Source of the DNA: Gammaproteobacteria bacterium
GTDB taxonomy: Bacteria; Pseudomonadota; Gammaproteobacteria; JAABTG01
Direction: 5' to 3'
Assembly (NCBI GenBank): GCA_034522055.1
Contig: JAXHLS010000002.1
Span: 1,488,001 to 1,552,000 of the forward strand
Length of the DNA stretch: 64,000 nt
Shown: positions 23,677 to 32,210 of the stretch, one piece after another
How positions within the stretch are numbered: the first letter of the stretch is position 1
Layout of the letters: each line of letters starts with the position of its first letter
Translations under genes and position numbers: made by a program
The notes under the pieces: model-generated
Seen by the model: the letters and a program-made list of their open reading frames with translations, nothing else
Database searches by the model: none
What the model was told of the DNA's origin: nothing

Positions 23677-24354
23677 TCACGGCAATACCCCGTTCAAGCC
23701 CATCGATCCGCCGCCCCCCTCTACCATCGGATCCAAACCGTAACGTGCCGCGACAATGCCGAGCTGTGCATCGGTCGCGACATTGAGCTTACGCCGGATA
23801 CTGCGCCGATGGTGCTCGACCGTCTTCGCTGCCAGGGCAAGTCGGTCGGAGATCTCGGCGGCTGTCTGACCGCGGAGCATCAATAACAGGACGTCCATTT
23901 CCCGATCGGACAAGGAATCGACGCAGGCATCCTCCCGATGCACGTAGTCCAGGGCGATCTGTTGTGCCAGGCCGGAATCCACGTAACAGTCGCCCGCGTA
24001 GACCGCTCGAATGGTCCGCACGAGCTCATGAACAACGGCCTGCTTGGTCAGAAACCCTTTCGCACCCGCCGCCACGGCGCGTACGGCGAAGCCGCGTTCT
24101 ACCAGTCCGGTGAGGACGATGATCCGTATCTCCGGGAGCTGGCGCGACAGGCGGCGCGTGACCTCGAGACCCGAAATGCCGGGCAGCTTGATATCGACCA
24201 ATGCGATGTCCGGCTTCATCGCATGCGCCATCTTGATGGCCTCCTCCCCCGACTTGGCCGCACCGACGACCGTCATGTCCTCGGCGTTATTGCACACCCC
24301 GCTGAGCAGGGTGCGCATCATCCCCTGGTCGTCTGCCACTAGGATCTCGATCAT
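23677..24354 (-). CDS. NarL/UvrY-type response regulator
   Basis: A 225-residue response regulator. The receiver domain (1-125) has Asp8/Asp9, phospho-acceptor Asp54 (ALVDIKLPG), Thr at VLTG and Lys in AKGFLTKQA. The LuxR-type HTH lies at about 145-205 (SLSDREMDVLLLMLRGQTAAEISDRLALAAKTVEHHRRSIRRKL). It is similar in layout to UvrY/SirA/GacA. No histidine kinase is encoded nearby, so it probably answers a chromosomal kinase. It overlaps the HDOD gene by 4 bp as the last gene of the XRE-HDOD-RR operon. Confidence 0.88.
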   Translation of the reverse strand: MIEILVADDQGMMRTLLSGVCNNAEDMTVVGAAKSGEEAIKMAHAMKPDIALVDIKLPGISGLEVTRRLSRQLPEIRIIVLTGLVERGFAVRAVAAGAKGFLTKQAVVHELVRTIRAVYAGDCYVDSGLAQQIALDYVHREDACVDSLSDREMDVLLLMLRGQTAAEISDRLALAAKTVEHHRRSIRRKLNVATDAQLGIVAARYGLDPMVEGGGGSMGLNGVLP

Positions 24355-25151
24355 ATCCAGTACTCCGAAAATAACTGCCGGTATCCGTCGTAGAGCCGCC
24401 GAGCACCCGCAGTCACCTGCTCAGCCTCTGCCTCCGTCCTGCCCGGGAGGTCTTTCACCTCCTTTTCCTGATTCGCCACTTCGTTGGCGGCCGCCACGAC
24501 GCTACTGGGCGAATCGAGCCCGTCATAACCCGCGTGATGTCCCTCTGCACAGGCCGCCAATACCGCCGGGAGCCGCCACTCCTGAAGCAGCACGCCACCG
24601 ATCGTTGCGTGGGTGACTCCCAGGATCTCGTTCTCGGCCTCCAGCAGTGGGGTCCCGGCCTCGACCCGGTCGAGCACCGTCCGGTATGCATTGGGCGCCT
24701 GGCGTACCAGGCACAACTTGCCGATATCGTGTAGCAGGCCGCACACCCAGATCGGCGCCGCCTTTTGCTGCACTCCCGGCCGCATCAGGGCATTGGCGTA
24801 ACAGGCGGTCAACAAGCTGTGGTCCCAGAATGTCTCCATGCTGAACGCCCTTTCAGAGATCCCCCTGAAGATCCGCACCACCTCGGTTGAGAGCACCAGG
24901 CCCGCGACGTCCAGGGTCCCTACCCTCACCACCGCCTCACGGACCGAACCCACCGGCGTCTTGACGTAGAAGGCCGAGTTCGCGAGTCGCAAGAGGCGCG
25001 CCGTTATTGCCGGATCCGATTCGATGATGCGGGCGAAATCGTCTGCGCCACCGCTCTCGATCTCGTCGAAGAGCTTGAGCACCACGGGCGCCGGTGACGG
25101 AAGCCGAGTACTACAGACGAGCTGGCCAATGTCCATGCCGCGCTTCGTCAA
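24351..25151 (-). CDS. HDOD domain signalling protein
   Basis: A 266-residue HDOD protein: LPSPAPVVLKLFDEIESGGADDFARIIESDPAITARLLRLANSAFY is the standard N-terminal part, and LLHDIGKLCLV is an HD motif in the C-terminal part, with a further HATIGGVLLQEWRLP. HDOD proteins are usually non-catalytic signalling partners. It overlaps the XRE regulator at its start and the response regulator at its stop by 4 bp each, so the three are almost certainly made together. Confidence 0.85.
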   Translation of the reverse strand: MTKRGMDIGQLVCSTRLPSPAPVVLKLFDEIESGGADDFARIIESDPAITARLLRLANSAFYVKTPVGSVREAVVRVGTLDVAGLVLSTEVVRIFRGISERAFSMETFWDHSLLTACYANALMRPGVQQKAAPIWVCGLLHDIGKLCLVRQAPNAYRTVLDRVEAGTPLLEAENEILGVTHATIGGVLLQEWRLPAVLAACAEGHHAGYDGLDSPSSVVAAANEVANQEKEVKDLPGRTEAEAEQVTAGARRLYDGYRQLFSEYWI

Positions 25152-25522
25152 AGCCCCAGGATCCGGTCCACTTCGTCGCGTCGATCCGGAGACGCCCGAA
25201 GGTAAGCCCGCTGCAACTCGGCGAGTCGGTCGGTGAGTGCCGCGACCTCAGCCGGATCGTCCAGCAGATCGGGTTTCTCAGCGACCGCTTCGGCCAGCGC
25301 GTAAAGGGCGACGACGCTGGTGCCGAACACGCCGGAAATGCGCTCGAGATGGCGTGGGTGAACACCTCCCGGCAAGCCCCGCTCGGTGCGCGACAGGTTC
25401 GCCGCCGATACGTCCGCCAGACGTGCCGTCTCCTCCAACGACACGCCCCGAGTAACCCGTAGCGCCCTTAGAACTAACCCGATGGGCGAATCCCCTAGTA
25501 TCTGTTTGCTCCTCCCGCTCAA
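25148..25522 (-). CDS. XRE-family transcriptional regulator
   Basis: A 124-residue regulator with a lambda-Cro/CI-type helix-turn-helix (LRALRVTRGVSLEETARLADVSAANLSRTERG, residues 15-50) and a helical C-terminal tail that may dimerise. It is the first gene of the XRE-HDOD-RR operon and is divergent from the second FlhD/FlhC-like pair. The intervening 136 bp contains a 15-bp palindrome 16 bp from its start. By analogy with SetR of SXT elements I infer a repressor of the divergent activator genes; it lacks the LexA-like protease domain of SetR. Confidence 0.78.
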   Translation of the reverse strand: MSGRSKQILGDSPIGLVLRALRVTRGVSLEETARLADVSAANLSRTERGLPGGVHPRHLERISGVFGTSVVALYALAEAVAEKPDLLDDPAEVAALTDRLAELQRAYLRASPDRRDEVDRILGL

Positions 25523-25537
25523 AGTATCTTATCCGCC

Positions 25538-25552
25538 TTGTAATTATTACAA
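25538..25552. promoter_or_regulatory. 15-bp palindromic operator TTGTAATTATTACAA
   Basis: A perfect palindrome (seven-base arms, one central base) between the divergent XRE and FlhD-like genes. It is built from the same TGTAAT/ATTACA half-sites as the 19-bp palindromes at 6522, 6706, 7942 and 17971, but with the half-sites in the opposite order. Confidence 0.6.
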
Positions 25553-25658
25553 ACTTTGAGATCCTATCGCAACGCCCGGCCGGTCCCGATCCAACAGGGC
25601 CTGTCTAGGATTGTAGTGGGTCCAGTGCTAGTCGAGAAAAACGACACGGAATTGGCAG

Positions 25659-25955
25659 ATGACAGAGTACGATTTCTCACACCTGAATCTGGAGTATTTG
25701 ATCCAGGCGCGCGATCTGGCACGGCAAAACCTGCACGGCTGTGCCTTGCTCCTGGGGATCCCCGAAGAGCTCGCCGCGCGCCTCGCGGATGTCACACCGG
25801 CCGGCCTGTCTCGCGTCGCGGCGTTCAAGCCACCGCTGGTGTCCCCCAGGCTGGGCGACTGGTGGTGGGAGCGACTGCTTACAGCGTTGACCGACGGCGA
25901 TGGCGACGAACTCCAAGCAGTCCTCGAGCACGCCAGCCTGATTACAGCCGGCTAG
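25659..25955 (+). CDS. FlhD-like activator subunit (pair 2)
   Basis: A 98-residue FlhD-like protein with FSHLNLEYLIQARDLARQNLHG and the Trp-rich LGDWWWERLLTALTDGD. It is the second FlhD-like protein in the window. It is divergent from the XRE repressor candidate and 32 nt upstream of its FlhC-like partner. The ribosome binding site is weak (GGA about 10 nt upstream), consistent with controlled expression. Confidence 0.8.
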   Translation: MTEYDFSHLNLEYLIQARDLARQNLHGCALLLGIPEELAARLADVTPAGLSRVAAFKPPLVSPRLGDWWWERLLTALTDGDGDELQAVLEHASLITAG

Positions 25956-25987
25956 CCCATACCCATTCCCTGCAGCCAGCGACCCTC

Positions 25988-26620
25988 ATGGGCACAGGAA
26001 TGGATTCCATCGCTGCCCATGGTCCGGAACGGAACATCAACGTCCGACTCGCCGCCGATCCGGCCTGGAAAAAGACGGTGGCGGTCCTCGATGCGACCCG
26101 GCTCATGGAATTGGGGGCCCGGACTGGGTTGATCTGTCACTTGACGAAGCTGGACAGGAAGACCGCGAATCGACTGTACCGGCAGATCTACGGTCGACCC
26201 TCTCCGCCCGGGCAGTTCCCGTTCAGCGACGCCTGGTTTCTGAAAAGCGAGCGGCGGATGCTTCACGCCGCTATCGTCTGGCGTATTCACAAACACCTGC
26301 GAGAAACCAACAGCCGCCCCGCCCGCATTCTGATCGACGTCTACGAGATCTACCGGCAGATCATCCAGGAGGATCTCCTCGGGATCTCCCAGGTCGCCTT
26401 CGTCCCGCGCATCCTGGAGATGCAACTCTGGCACGAGCGACAATGCCCGCGTTGTTTGACCGAGTTTATTTCGCCCGTCGAGGAAACCGACGCGAGCTGC
26501 CCCGGCTGTCGACTGCATCATCGCTTTCGCTGCCGGTACTGTGGCGGGCGAGCAGAGGGGCTGCGCAGAGGTCGCCGCCCCGCGACCTGCCGGCATTGTG
26601 GGGCGGCGCGGGATCCATGA
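25988..26620 (+). CDS. FlhC-like transcriptional activator (pair 2)
   Basis: About 210 residues from the ATG at 25988 (26000 is an alternative). The FlhC core is visible in LMELGARTGLICHLTKLDRKTANRLYRQIYGRPSPPGQ and RRMLHAAIVWRIHKHL, and the C-terminal zinc-binding region has four CxxC pairs (CPRC, CPGC, CRYC, CRHC). It should act with the FlhD-like product as a master activator. It differs clearly from pair 1, so it is an independent acquisition or an old duplication, not a recent copy. Confidence 0.8.
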   Translation: MGTGMDSIAAHGPERNINVRLAADPAWKKTVAVLDATRLMELGARTGLICHLTKLDRKTANRLYRQIYGRPSPPGQFPFSDAWFLKSERRMLHAAIVWRIHKHLRETNSRPARILIDVYEIYRQIIQEDLLGISQVAFVPRILEMQLWHERQCPRCLTEFISPVEETDASCPGCRLHHRFRCRYCGGRAEGLRRGRRPATCRHCGAARDP

Positions 26621-27079
26621 AAAATTGGTTCCGATGACTGCGGCGGTTGGTACCTGCTTAGATCTTCAATGGAGAAGGCTGGTGGGCCTTTGCGCCTGGC
26701 GGGTCTATCACTGAGGCCTCGCGCCAACTGATATTGTGGCAATAATGGGTGACGTCCCCTTCGACATCCATTCCGAGTTCGGGGAACTCCTGAGCGAGCA
26801 CCTGCGCGACTGGCTGGAATGTTCCCCCAATTGACCAGTTTGCCAAACTGGTGTCCGCCATCGTGGCGCAGGCGGCCGTAATCCGCGTGGAGATGGGTTG
26901 TCCGACAGCCCGGCTCCAATCGAAGACAAGCACTTGAGTCTAAAGAGAGTCTAAGACTGCAGTCTAGGGCCGGTCAGGACCAGCGCCAGATTGCCCCGAA
27001 GCCGGGGGATCGGCAAAACGACTTTCGCGGAGTGCATGGCCCGCTTCAAGCGATCGGGCTTGTCTTGGCCACAGGCGCA
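26621..27079. other. Gene-poor stretch, possible gene fragment on the minus strand
   Basis: A 91-codon minus-strand frame (26658-26933, GTG start) includes SLANWSIGGTFQPVAQVLAQ and looks protein-like, but I recognise no family and see no ribosome binding site. The rest holds no candidate gene. Confidence 0.3.
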
Positions 27080-27365
27080 TTAGCTGGATGAGACGGTGCT
27101 GGAGCACAAGCTCTACTCAGAGGCGCTGTTCAAGAACTTGAAGTAGCTCCCGGGTGTACCCCGACAAGTCTTTTGACAGCCTCCAGCAAGCTCGTGACTG
27201 GTTCGTCGGGTCGGACTCCAGCATATGTACAACGAGGTCCACCGCCATAGCGACCTGAGATTCGTGACACCGGCGCAACGCCATCATCGGTAGGATGGCC
27301 TCATCCTGGAACAACGCCATAAACTTTGCGAGGCAACCAAGGCCAAACGTCCAGGGTGTTGGTCG
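27080..27365 (+). pseudogene. IS3-family transposase OrfB C-terminal fragment, broken
   Basis: Across frames the DNA encodes LEHKLYSEALFKNLK, YPDKSFDSLQQARDWFVG and then MYNEVHRHSDLRFVTPAQRHHR followed by LILEQRHKLCEATKAKRPG. These are the conserved C-terminal parts of IS3-type integrases. At least one frameshift and two in-frame stops interrupt it, so it is dead. It abuts the truncated methyltransferase gene. Confidence 0.65.
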
Positions 27366-27378
27366 GTCCGACATGTAA

Positions 27379-27960
27379 TTGGGAAACCGAGCAACTCCGC
27401 CAGATCAGGATACGCTTGAATTTCGCAATGTAGTGGCTGACCTTCGGCAAGGTGTTCCGTTGCCCAACGAAGGCGTAGGCTATGCTTATTCGAGCCATTT
27501 TCTAGAGCATCTCGATCCGTTTAATGAGTGCGAGGATTTTCTTACCGAATGTCGCCGTGTTCTCCGGCGCGGTCCTGTGCTGCGTATAGCGGTTCCAGAC
27601 TTCGATAAGATTGCACGATTCTATCTTGATGATCCAAAATCATTTTATGCCGAATGCGACTTTGAGAAGCCGTGGTTCTCGCGCGTGAAGACCTGGAACC
27701 GCCGCCTAGGAATATCGGTTATGTTCGATCATAAGATGATCTATGATTTAGTTTCGCTCGAAGAGGTTCTTGGAAAAGCAGGTTTCGTCGACTCGGTGGA
27801 GGTAGGTACTGATCTTGTAGGTCATTTCCCGTCGAATATCGCTGCCGAAATCGTGCCAACGCACCTGAGCCATACTCTGATCGTAGACGTTCGCACGCCT
27901 TCTCGGCCGCGGGTCGCCAAAACACTTTCGTCCGCATTCTTGACCGCTTTTGCCGACTAA
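27379..27960 (+). pseudogene. N-terminally truncated class I methyltransferase
   Basis: 193 residues with YAYSSHFLEHLDPFNECEDFLTECRRVLRRGPVLRIAVPDFD, the post-I and motif-IV region of SAM-dependent methyltransferases, followed by a C-terminal lobe. The glycine-rich SAM-binding motif I that should precede it is absent; IS3 debris lies directly upstream. Base composition is clearly more AT-rich than the ICE backbone, so this is foreign cargo. I treat it as a remnant, though a short product could still be made. Confidence 0.55.
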
Positions 27961-28004
27961 GTGCACATGGATAATGTGACCTGCCGGGTTTTTCGGGCCA
28001 TGGA

Positions 28005-28127
28005 TTACTGGACTCTAGCGCCCTCGTTGGTTGATTGAATCAGTGTCGCCTTGAATTCGCGTGGTGTCATGTCATGGAGGCTGGAATGCGACCGAATGGC
28101 ATTGTAGTGGGAGCGCCTGTATAGCTC
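28005..28127 (-). pseudogene. IS3-family transposase OrfB C-terminal remnant
   Basis: The minus strand encodes ELYRRSHYNAIRSHSSLHDM then TPREFKATLIQ and a stop, the usual end of an IS3-type integrase core. The rest of the gene is missing. Confidence 0.6.
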
Positions 28128-28184
28128 CGATTTCGATGGACACGGTATTAAGTGATACTAGACGTGTACGGAAGGAGATTAGAG

Positions 28185-28454
28185 ATGGGTAAGAAACCGG
28201 CGTTAACCCCCGACCAGCGTGCGGCGCTAGTGCTGCGGATGCTGAGCAAAGAAGAGCCGGCCGCGCAGATCGCGCCGCGTGCCGGGATCTCGGAGCAGAC
28301 CTTGTACCGTTGGCGTGAGGAGTTCTTCAGCGCGAGGAAGCTGGCGCTGGCCGGACGTGGCGCAGAGCACGACCAGGTCAAGGAGATCGGCCGGCTGAAG
28401 TCGGCGGTGGCCCAGGGAGCGGACGGTGACCACACTATTCATCAGCCACAGTAG
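28185..28454 (+). pseudogene. Transposase OrfA (IS3-type), truncated by the TIR gene
   Basis: After GAAGGAG, an ATG opens MGKKPALTPDQRAALVLRML then AGISEQTLYRWREEFFSARK, a standard helix-turn-helix OrfA. The last ~10 codons (from about 28420) no longer resemble a transposase and overlap the TIR protein start. The element's orfB is absent. Confidence 0.65.
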
Positions 28455-31218
28455 CAAGGACAAGGCCTGGGCTCAGCGCGTGCATCAGGCGCTGTCCGAC
28501 GCCGGTTATCAGTGCCTGTTTCTGGACTCGCACCCCGACGACGGCATCCACGCCGGCGCCGACTGGGAGCGCATGCTCTACCAACGTCTACGCCAGAGCC
28601 GTGGAGTGATCGTGCTCTGTACCGCCAACTGGCTCAGCTCCCCCTGGTGTGTTGCCGAGGCGATAATGGCTCGGGGGCGCAAGCGGCGCGTCTTCCTGGT
28701 CGCCGCGGATGACATCGTTGACAGGCGCCAAGCGAAGGGTGATCAAGAAGGGGCCCCGACGATCCCAGAATTTCTGACGGACAGGCAGTTCGTCAGTCTC
28801 GCCGGACTCACAGAGAAGGAGGCCGTCCAGCGACTGCTGCAAGGGCTGGAAAGGGAGGGCCTGAAGAAGCAAGACTTCAAGCTGCCCGAGCGACCCTACC
28901 CCGGCCTGGCGCCCTTCCAGGAGACGGACGCCGCCGTCTTCTTCGGCCGCGATGATGACACCGACCACGTTATTGATCGACTGCACCGCCGCCGCAAGGG
29001 CGACGCCAAAGGATTTGTGCTTCTCCTTGGAGCTTCGGGCTGCGGCAAGTCGTCTCTGGTGCGCGCCGGCGTGATCCCGCAGCTGCGCCGCGCAGGCAAG
29101 GACGAGGCGGCTGGTCCACGCTGGATCGTTGCTCCCCCAGTTCTCGCCGGCCGAGGGATCGAAGGGCTTGCCCTCGCGTTCGCGGACGCCTTCCGGCGTG
29201 CCGAGAAGCCGCGAGCATTGCAAGACGTTCGCGGACGAATGACCAGCTCCGGCGATCTGCGGCTGCTCGCAGGCGAACTACTCGACGCCCACCACGCAGC
29301 GAACGGCAGCGTCCTGCTCGTCCTGGACCAGCTCGAGGAGGTTTTGGACACCCCAGAGGAATCCCATGTTCGAGCGGCCCTGGCGCTGCTGCTGGAGGCA
29401 AGCGCTGACTTCGGCAGCCCCCTCGTTGTCCTGGCCACCATGCGGTCAGACTTCCTTAACGCGTTCCAGCTCTTCGAAGGAGCGGCGGACCGCTACGAGG
29501 CGGTCACACTCGATCCGATGCGCCGCGACCACTTCGGGCAAGTGATTGAGGGCCCGGCCGAGCGTTTCGGCCTCGACCTCGATCCCGGACTTGCTACGCG
29601 CATGGTGCAGGACACCGCCTACAGCGACGCCCTACCGCTGCTCGCCTTCACCGTGCGGAAACTTTATGGGCAATGCAAAAGGCAGGGCCGGCTGACCTTA
29701 GCCGCCTATCAGGCGCTCGGCGGTGTCTCCGGCGCCATCGAGCACGCTGCGGACAGCATCCTGTATGAGACGGGATACAAAGACTTGACACAATCGGATC
29801 CTAGGATGCGCGACCTGCGACGGGCCTTCTACAGCTTGGCCCAGGTGGGCGAGGAAGGCCGGTTCACCCGCCGCATCGCCCGCTGGTCGCGTATGCCCGC
29901 CTCCTGCGACACCATTCTAAATCGCTTAGTCAACGAGCGATTGCTGGTGTCGAGCAGCGCCAGTGGCGAACCGATCCTCAGCGTCGCCCACGAGGCCCTG
30001 TTCCGCGTCTGGAATACGCTCCATTGTTGGCTGCTGCAGGACCGCAGTGCTCTCAGTCTGCGCGCCCAGATAGAAGAGGCCGCTACCGCGTGGAGCGTGG
30101 AACCGCGGCCGGAGATCCACGCTCAGCTTCTCTGGCCGGAGGAGCGCATCCTGGACTCCGTGAGCAAGATCGCTCGCAGCGGCGTGTCGTTAGAGGACGT
30201 GGCAGACCCTAAGCTTGTGCGCGCCTTTGCAGGCCCCACCGATCCAGATATCCTGACGCAGTTGCCGGCCCTGAGTACGGGTCAGGATAGCGAGCGAGGC
30301 AGCGGCCCCTTCGGAGATGCCTGGCACCTACCACTCAGCCATGCGGCCCGATCCAGCGTTGGCGTGCGCCTAGCAATTCTCGACGACCACCGCCCCGGGG
30401 TCGGTCTGCGTCCTGACGGTTTGCCCGACATCGATTGGTGTCGAATCGACGGAGGGGAGGTGACCATCGAGATCCGCGTTAATCCGGATGATCCCAACTC
30501 GGAAGTCGCCGATACGGTAACGCAAGCCGTCAACCCATTCTGGATAGCCCGTTACCCGGTGACGATCACGCAATTCCAGACTTTTGTCGTGGAGTGCTTT
30601 CGGAAAGGCGACGATCAGACGTGTAAGTGGCATCTACCAGATGGGGTTCCTATCAGCTTGCTGAAAAACAATCCGCCGCCCAAGCACCGAGCGCGCTACG
30701 GCAACCACCCGGCGGACATGGTCAACTGGTGGGATGCCATGGCCTTCTGCCAATGGCTAAGCATACGCATCGGATACGATGTACGGCTCCCGACCGAATA
30801 CGAGTGGCAATGCGCGGCGATCGGTGCAAACACTCGACGGGGCAAGCCCGAGAAAATCTATCCGTGGGGCACGGATTGTGACCAGCAATGCGAGCCCTGG
30901 CGCGCCAATACCACCGACAGCGAACTCCACCGCTCGACGGCAGTCGGGCTTTATCCCCTCGGGGCCTCCACCGCCGGCGTGTTCGACATGGCTGGAACGG
31001 TCTGGGAATGGTGTCTGAATGCCTTCGAAGACCCCGATGACAACAGTTTACCAGGTGGCGACCAGGACCGTCGGGTGCTCCGCGGTGGATCCTGGGGCAA
31101 CTATCTGGCCTTCGCGTGCCCCACCTACCGCTATGGGCGTTACACGGACTTGCGTCGCTTTAGCTTCGTGGGGTTTCGGGTTATGTGCTCGACCCCATGT
31201 TTGGGCACTAAACTCTGA
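28426..31218 (+). CDS. TIR-STAND NTPase-FGE (SUMF1-like) multidomain protein, putative defence gene
   Basis: A 930-residue protein in three parts. Residues 1-145 form a TIR domain (LFISHSSKDKAW; candidate catalytic Glu78 in SSPWCVAEAI). Residues 155-600 are an nSTAND-type NTPase (PYPGLAPFQETDAAVFFGRD, Walker A GASGCGKS at 202-209, Walker-B-like VLLVLDQLEEVL). Residues about 670-925 are a formylglycine-generating-enzyme/SUMF1-like C-type lectin fold (FWIARYPVTITQFQTFV, RLPTEYEWQCA, FDMAGTVWEWC, VLRGGSWGNY). TIR domains often hydrolyse NAD+ on activation; STAND modules sense and oligomerise; here the FGE domain would be the sensor or peptide-binding module. The GTG start lies inside a truncated transposase gene. 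An abortive-infection role is inferred. Confidence 0.88.
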   Translation: MTTLFISHSSKDKAWAQRVHQALSDAGYQCLFLDSHPDDGIHAGADWERMLYQRLRQSRGVIVLCTANWLSSPWCVAEAIMARGRKRRVFLVAADDIVDRRQAKGDQEGAPTIPEFLTDRQFVSLAGLTEKEAVQRLLQGLEREGLKKQDFKLPERPYPGLAPFQETDAAVFFGRDDDTDHVIDRLHRRRKGDAKGFVLLLGASGCGKSSLVRAGVIPQLRRAGKDEAAGPRWIVAPPVLAGRGIEGLALAFADAFRRAEKPRALQDVRGRMTSSGDLRLLAGELLDAHHAANGSVLLVLDQLEEVLDTPEESHVRAALALLLEASADFGSPLVVLATMRSDFLNAFQLFEGAADRYEAVTLDPMRRDHFGQVIEGPAERFGLDLDPGLATRMVQDTAYSDALPLLAFTVRKLYGQCKRQGRLTLAAYQALGGVSGAIEHAADSILYETGYKDLTQSDPRMRDLRRAFYSLAQVGEEGRFTRRIARWSRMPASCDTILNRLVNERLLVSSSASGEPILSVAHEALFRVWNTLHCWLLQDRSALSLRAQIEEAATAWSVEPRPEIHAQLLWPEERILDSVSKIARSGVSLEDVADPKLVRAFAGPTDPDILTQLPALSTGQDSERGSGPFGDAWHLPLSHAARSSVGVRLAILDDHRPGVGLRPDGLPDIDWCRIDGGEVTIEIRVNPDDPNSEVADTVTQAVNPFWIARYPVTITQFQTFVVECFRKGDDQTCKWHLPDGVPISLLKNNPPPKHRARYGNHPADMVNWWDAMAFCQWLSIRIGYDVRLPTEYEWQCAAIGANTRRGKPEKIYPWGTDCDQQCEPWRANTTDSELHRSTAVGLYPLGASTAGVFDMAGTVWEWCLNAFEDPDDNSLPGGDQDRRVLRGGSWGNYLAFACPTYRYGRYTDLRRFSFVGFRVMCSTPCLGTKL

Positions 31219-31999
31219 GAGCCGCGCGGTTTCTGCACGTGGGAGCACATGTAGGCTTGTCATTATTCTGCACCAGGCGACGCTAATCCCGCCGTTGACA
31301 CCGTCGTGATTGCCGGGGATACAGCCCCTGTAAAAATGATCGATTGGTTGACTAAACAGCCAAACGTGCGACATCCTGTCCGCATAATCTATGCGTTCGC
31401 TCGTTAGATTGCAGGGTTGCACTGGGGAATCTTCTGTACGCCCGCAGAAGCGAGTAACGCACGACCGCGAGTGCTCAATCGGCATCAAATGTTTGTTTTT
31501 TGCTTGCCGAAACCGAACGCTGGCATCGCCGTCATTGATCACCACTTGACAATCTGTAGTTGATCGTATTACCTGGATCAAGCCAACGCATGACCTCAGA
31601 TCATCGCACGAGGATAAGAGTCAAGATGTGCAGGTCGTTGTGTCAGGGTCTCTTGCACAGTTTGTTGACGGCTTAATCGCGTTCTAATCCGCAGGTACCG
31701 GCACTGCGTCAGATCTACCGCGAACGTCCATATACGGACTCCTCCTCGTTTGCAAGCAAGCTGATCGTATAGTGCTGAGGTACGACTGCTAACGTATATC
31801 CGGTCTCTCACGCCTGTCAGCATGTGACCTTGATGGACATTCGCCCGCCAGCTCCCAATTGCTTTCTCGTGCTGTGATGCACCCGGACATTCACGGGTTC
31901 TGCCGACGCCGGTAATTAGTCCGCCAGTTTCCTTTGGTAATGACATGACGTGGTCCAATAGGCTGGTACACCCCAGTTAAGTAAGATTGACTTAACTGA
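31219..31999. other. AT-richer gene-free region
   Basis: About 780 bp with many stops in all frames, no recognisable protein fragment and a lower GC content than its surroundings. It separates the TIR-STAND-FGE gene from insertion sequence remains. Confidence 0.5.
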
Positions 32000-32002
32000 G
32001 GA

Positions 32003-32210
32003 TGAGAAACAACGACGACCCGAAAGAAGTACTCGAAAGAATTCAAGTTGGATGCGGTGAGCCTGGTTCTGGACCAGGGGCATACCCGGAGAGAGGCGGC
32101 GAGAAGTCTGGACATCAACGAACAGATGCTGGGTCGGTGGGTGAAAGAACACCGAGAATCTGAAGATGGCCGGGCCTTCCGTGGCAATGGCAAGCTGACG
32201 CCGGAGCAAG
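32003..32210 (+). pseudogene. IS3-family OrfA fragment, truncated by IS66
   Basis: The frame TTRKKYSKEFKLDAVSLVLD then TRREAARSLDINEQMLGRWV is a typical IS3 OrfA helix-turn-helix. No ATG is in frame at the expected start. It ends where the IS66 terminus GTAAGCGCC begins at 32211. Confidence 0.6.

Noticed and set aside
21527-26620. FlhD/FlhC-like genes as flagellar master regulators
   Set aside because: No flagellar genes are nearby, both pairs are embedded in ICE DNA and the FlhC Cys pattern differs, so an ICE activator is more likely.
30433-31200. FGE-like domain as a diversity-generating retroelement target
   Set aside because: No reverse transcriptase, template repeat or A-specific variable repeat is visible near the gene.
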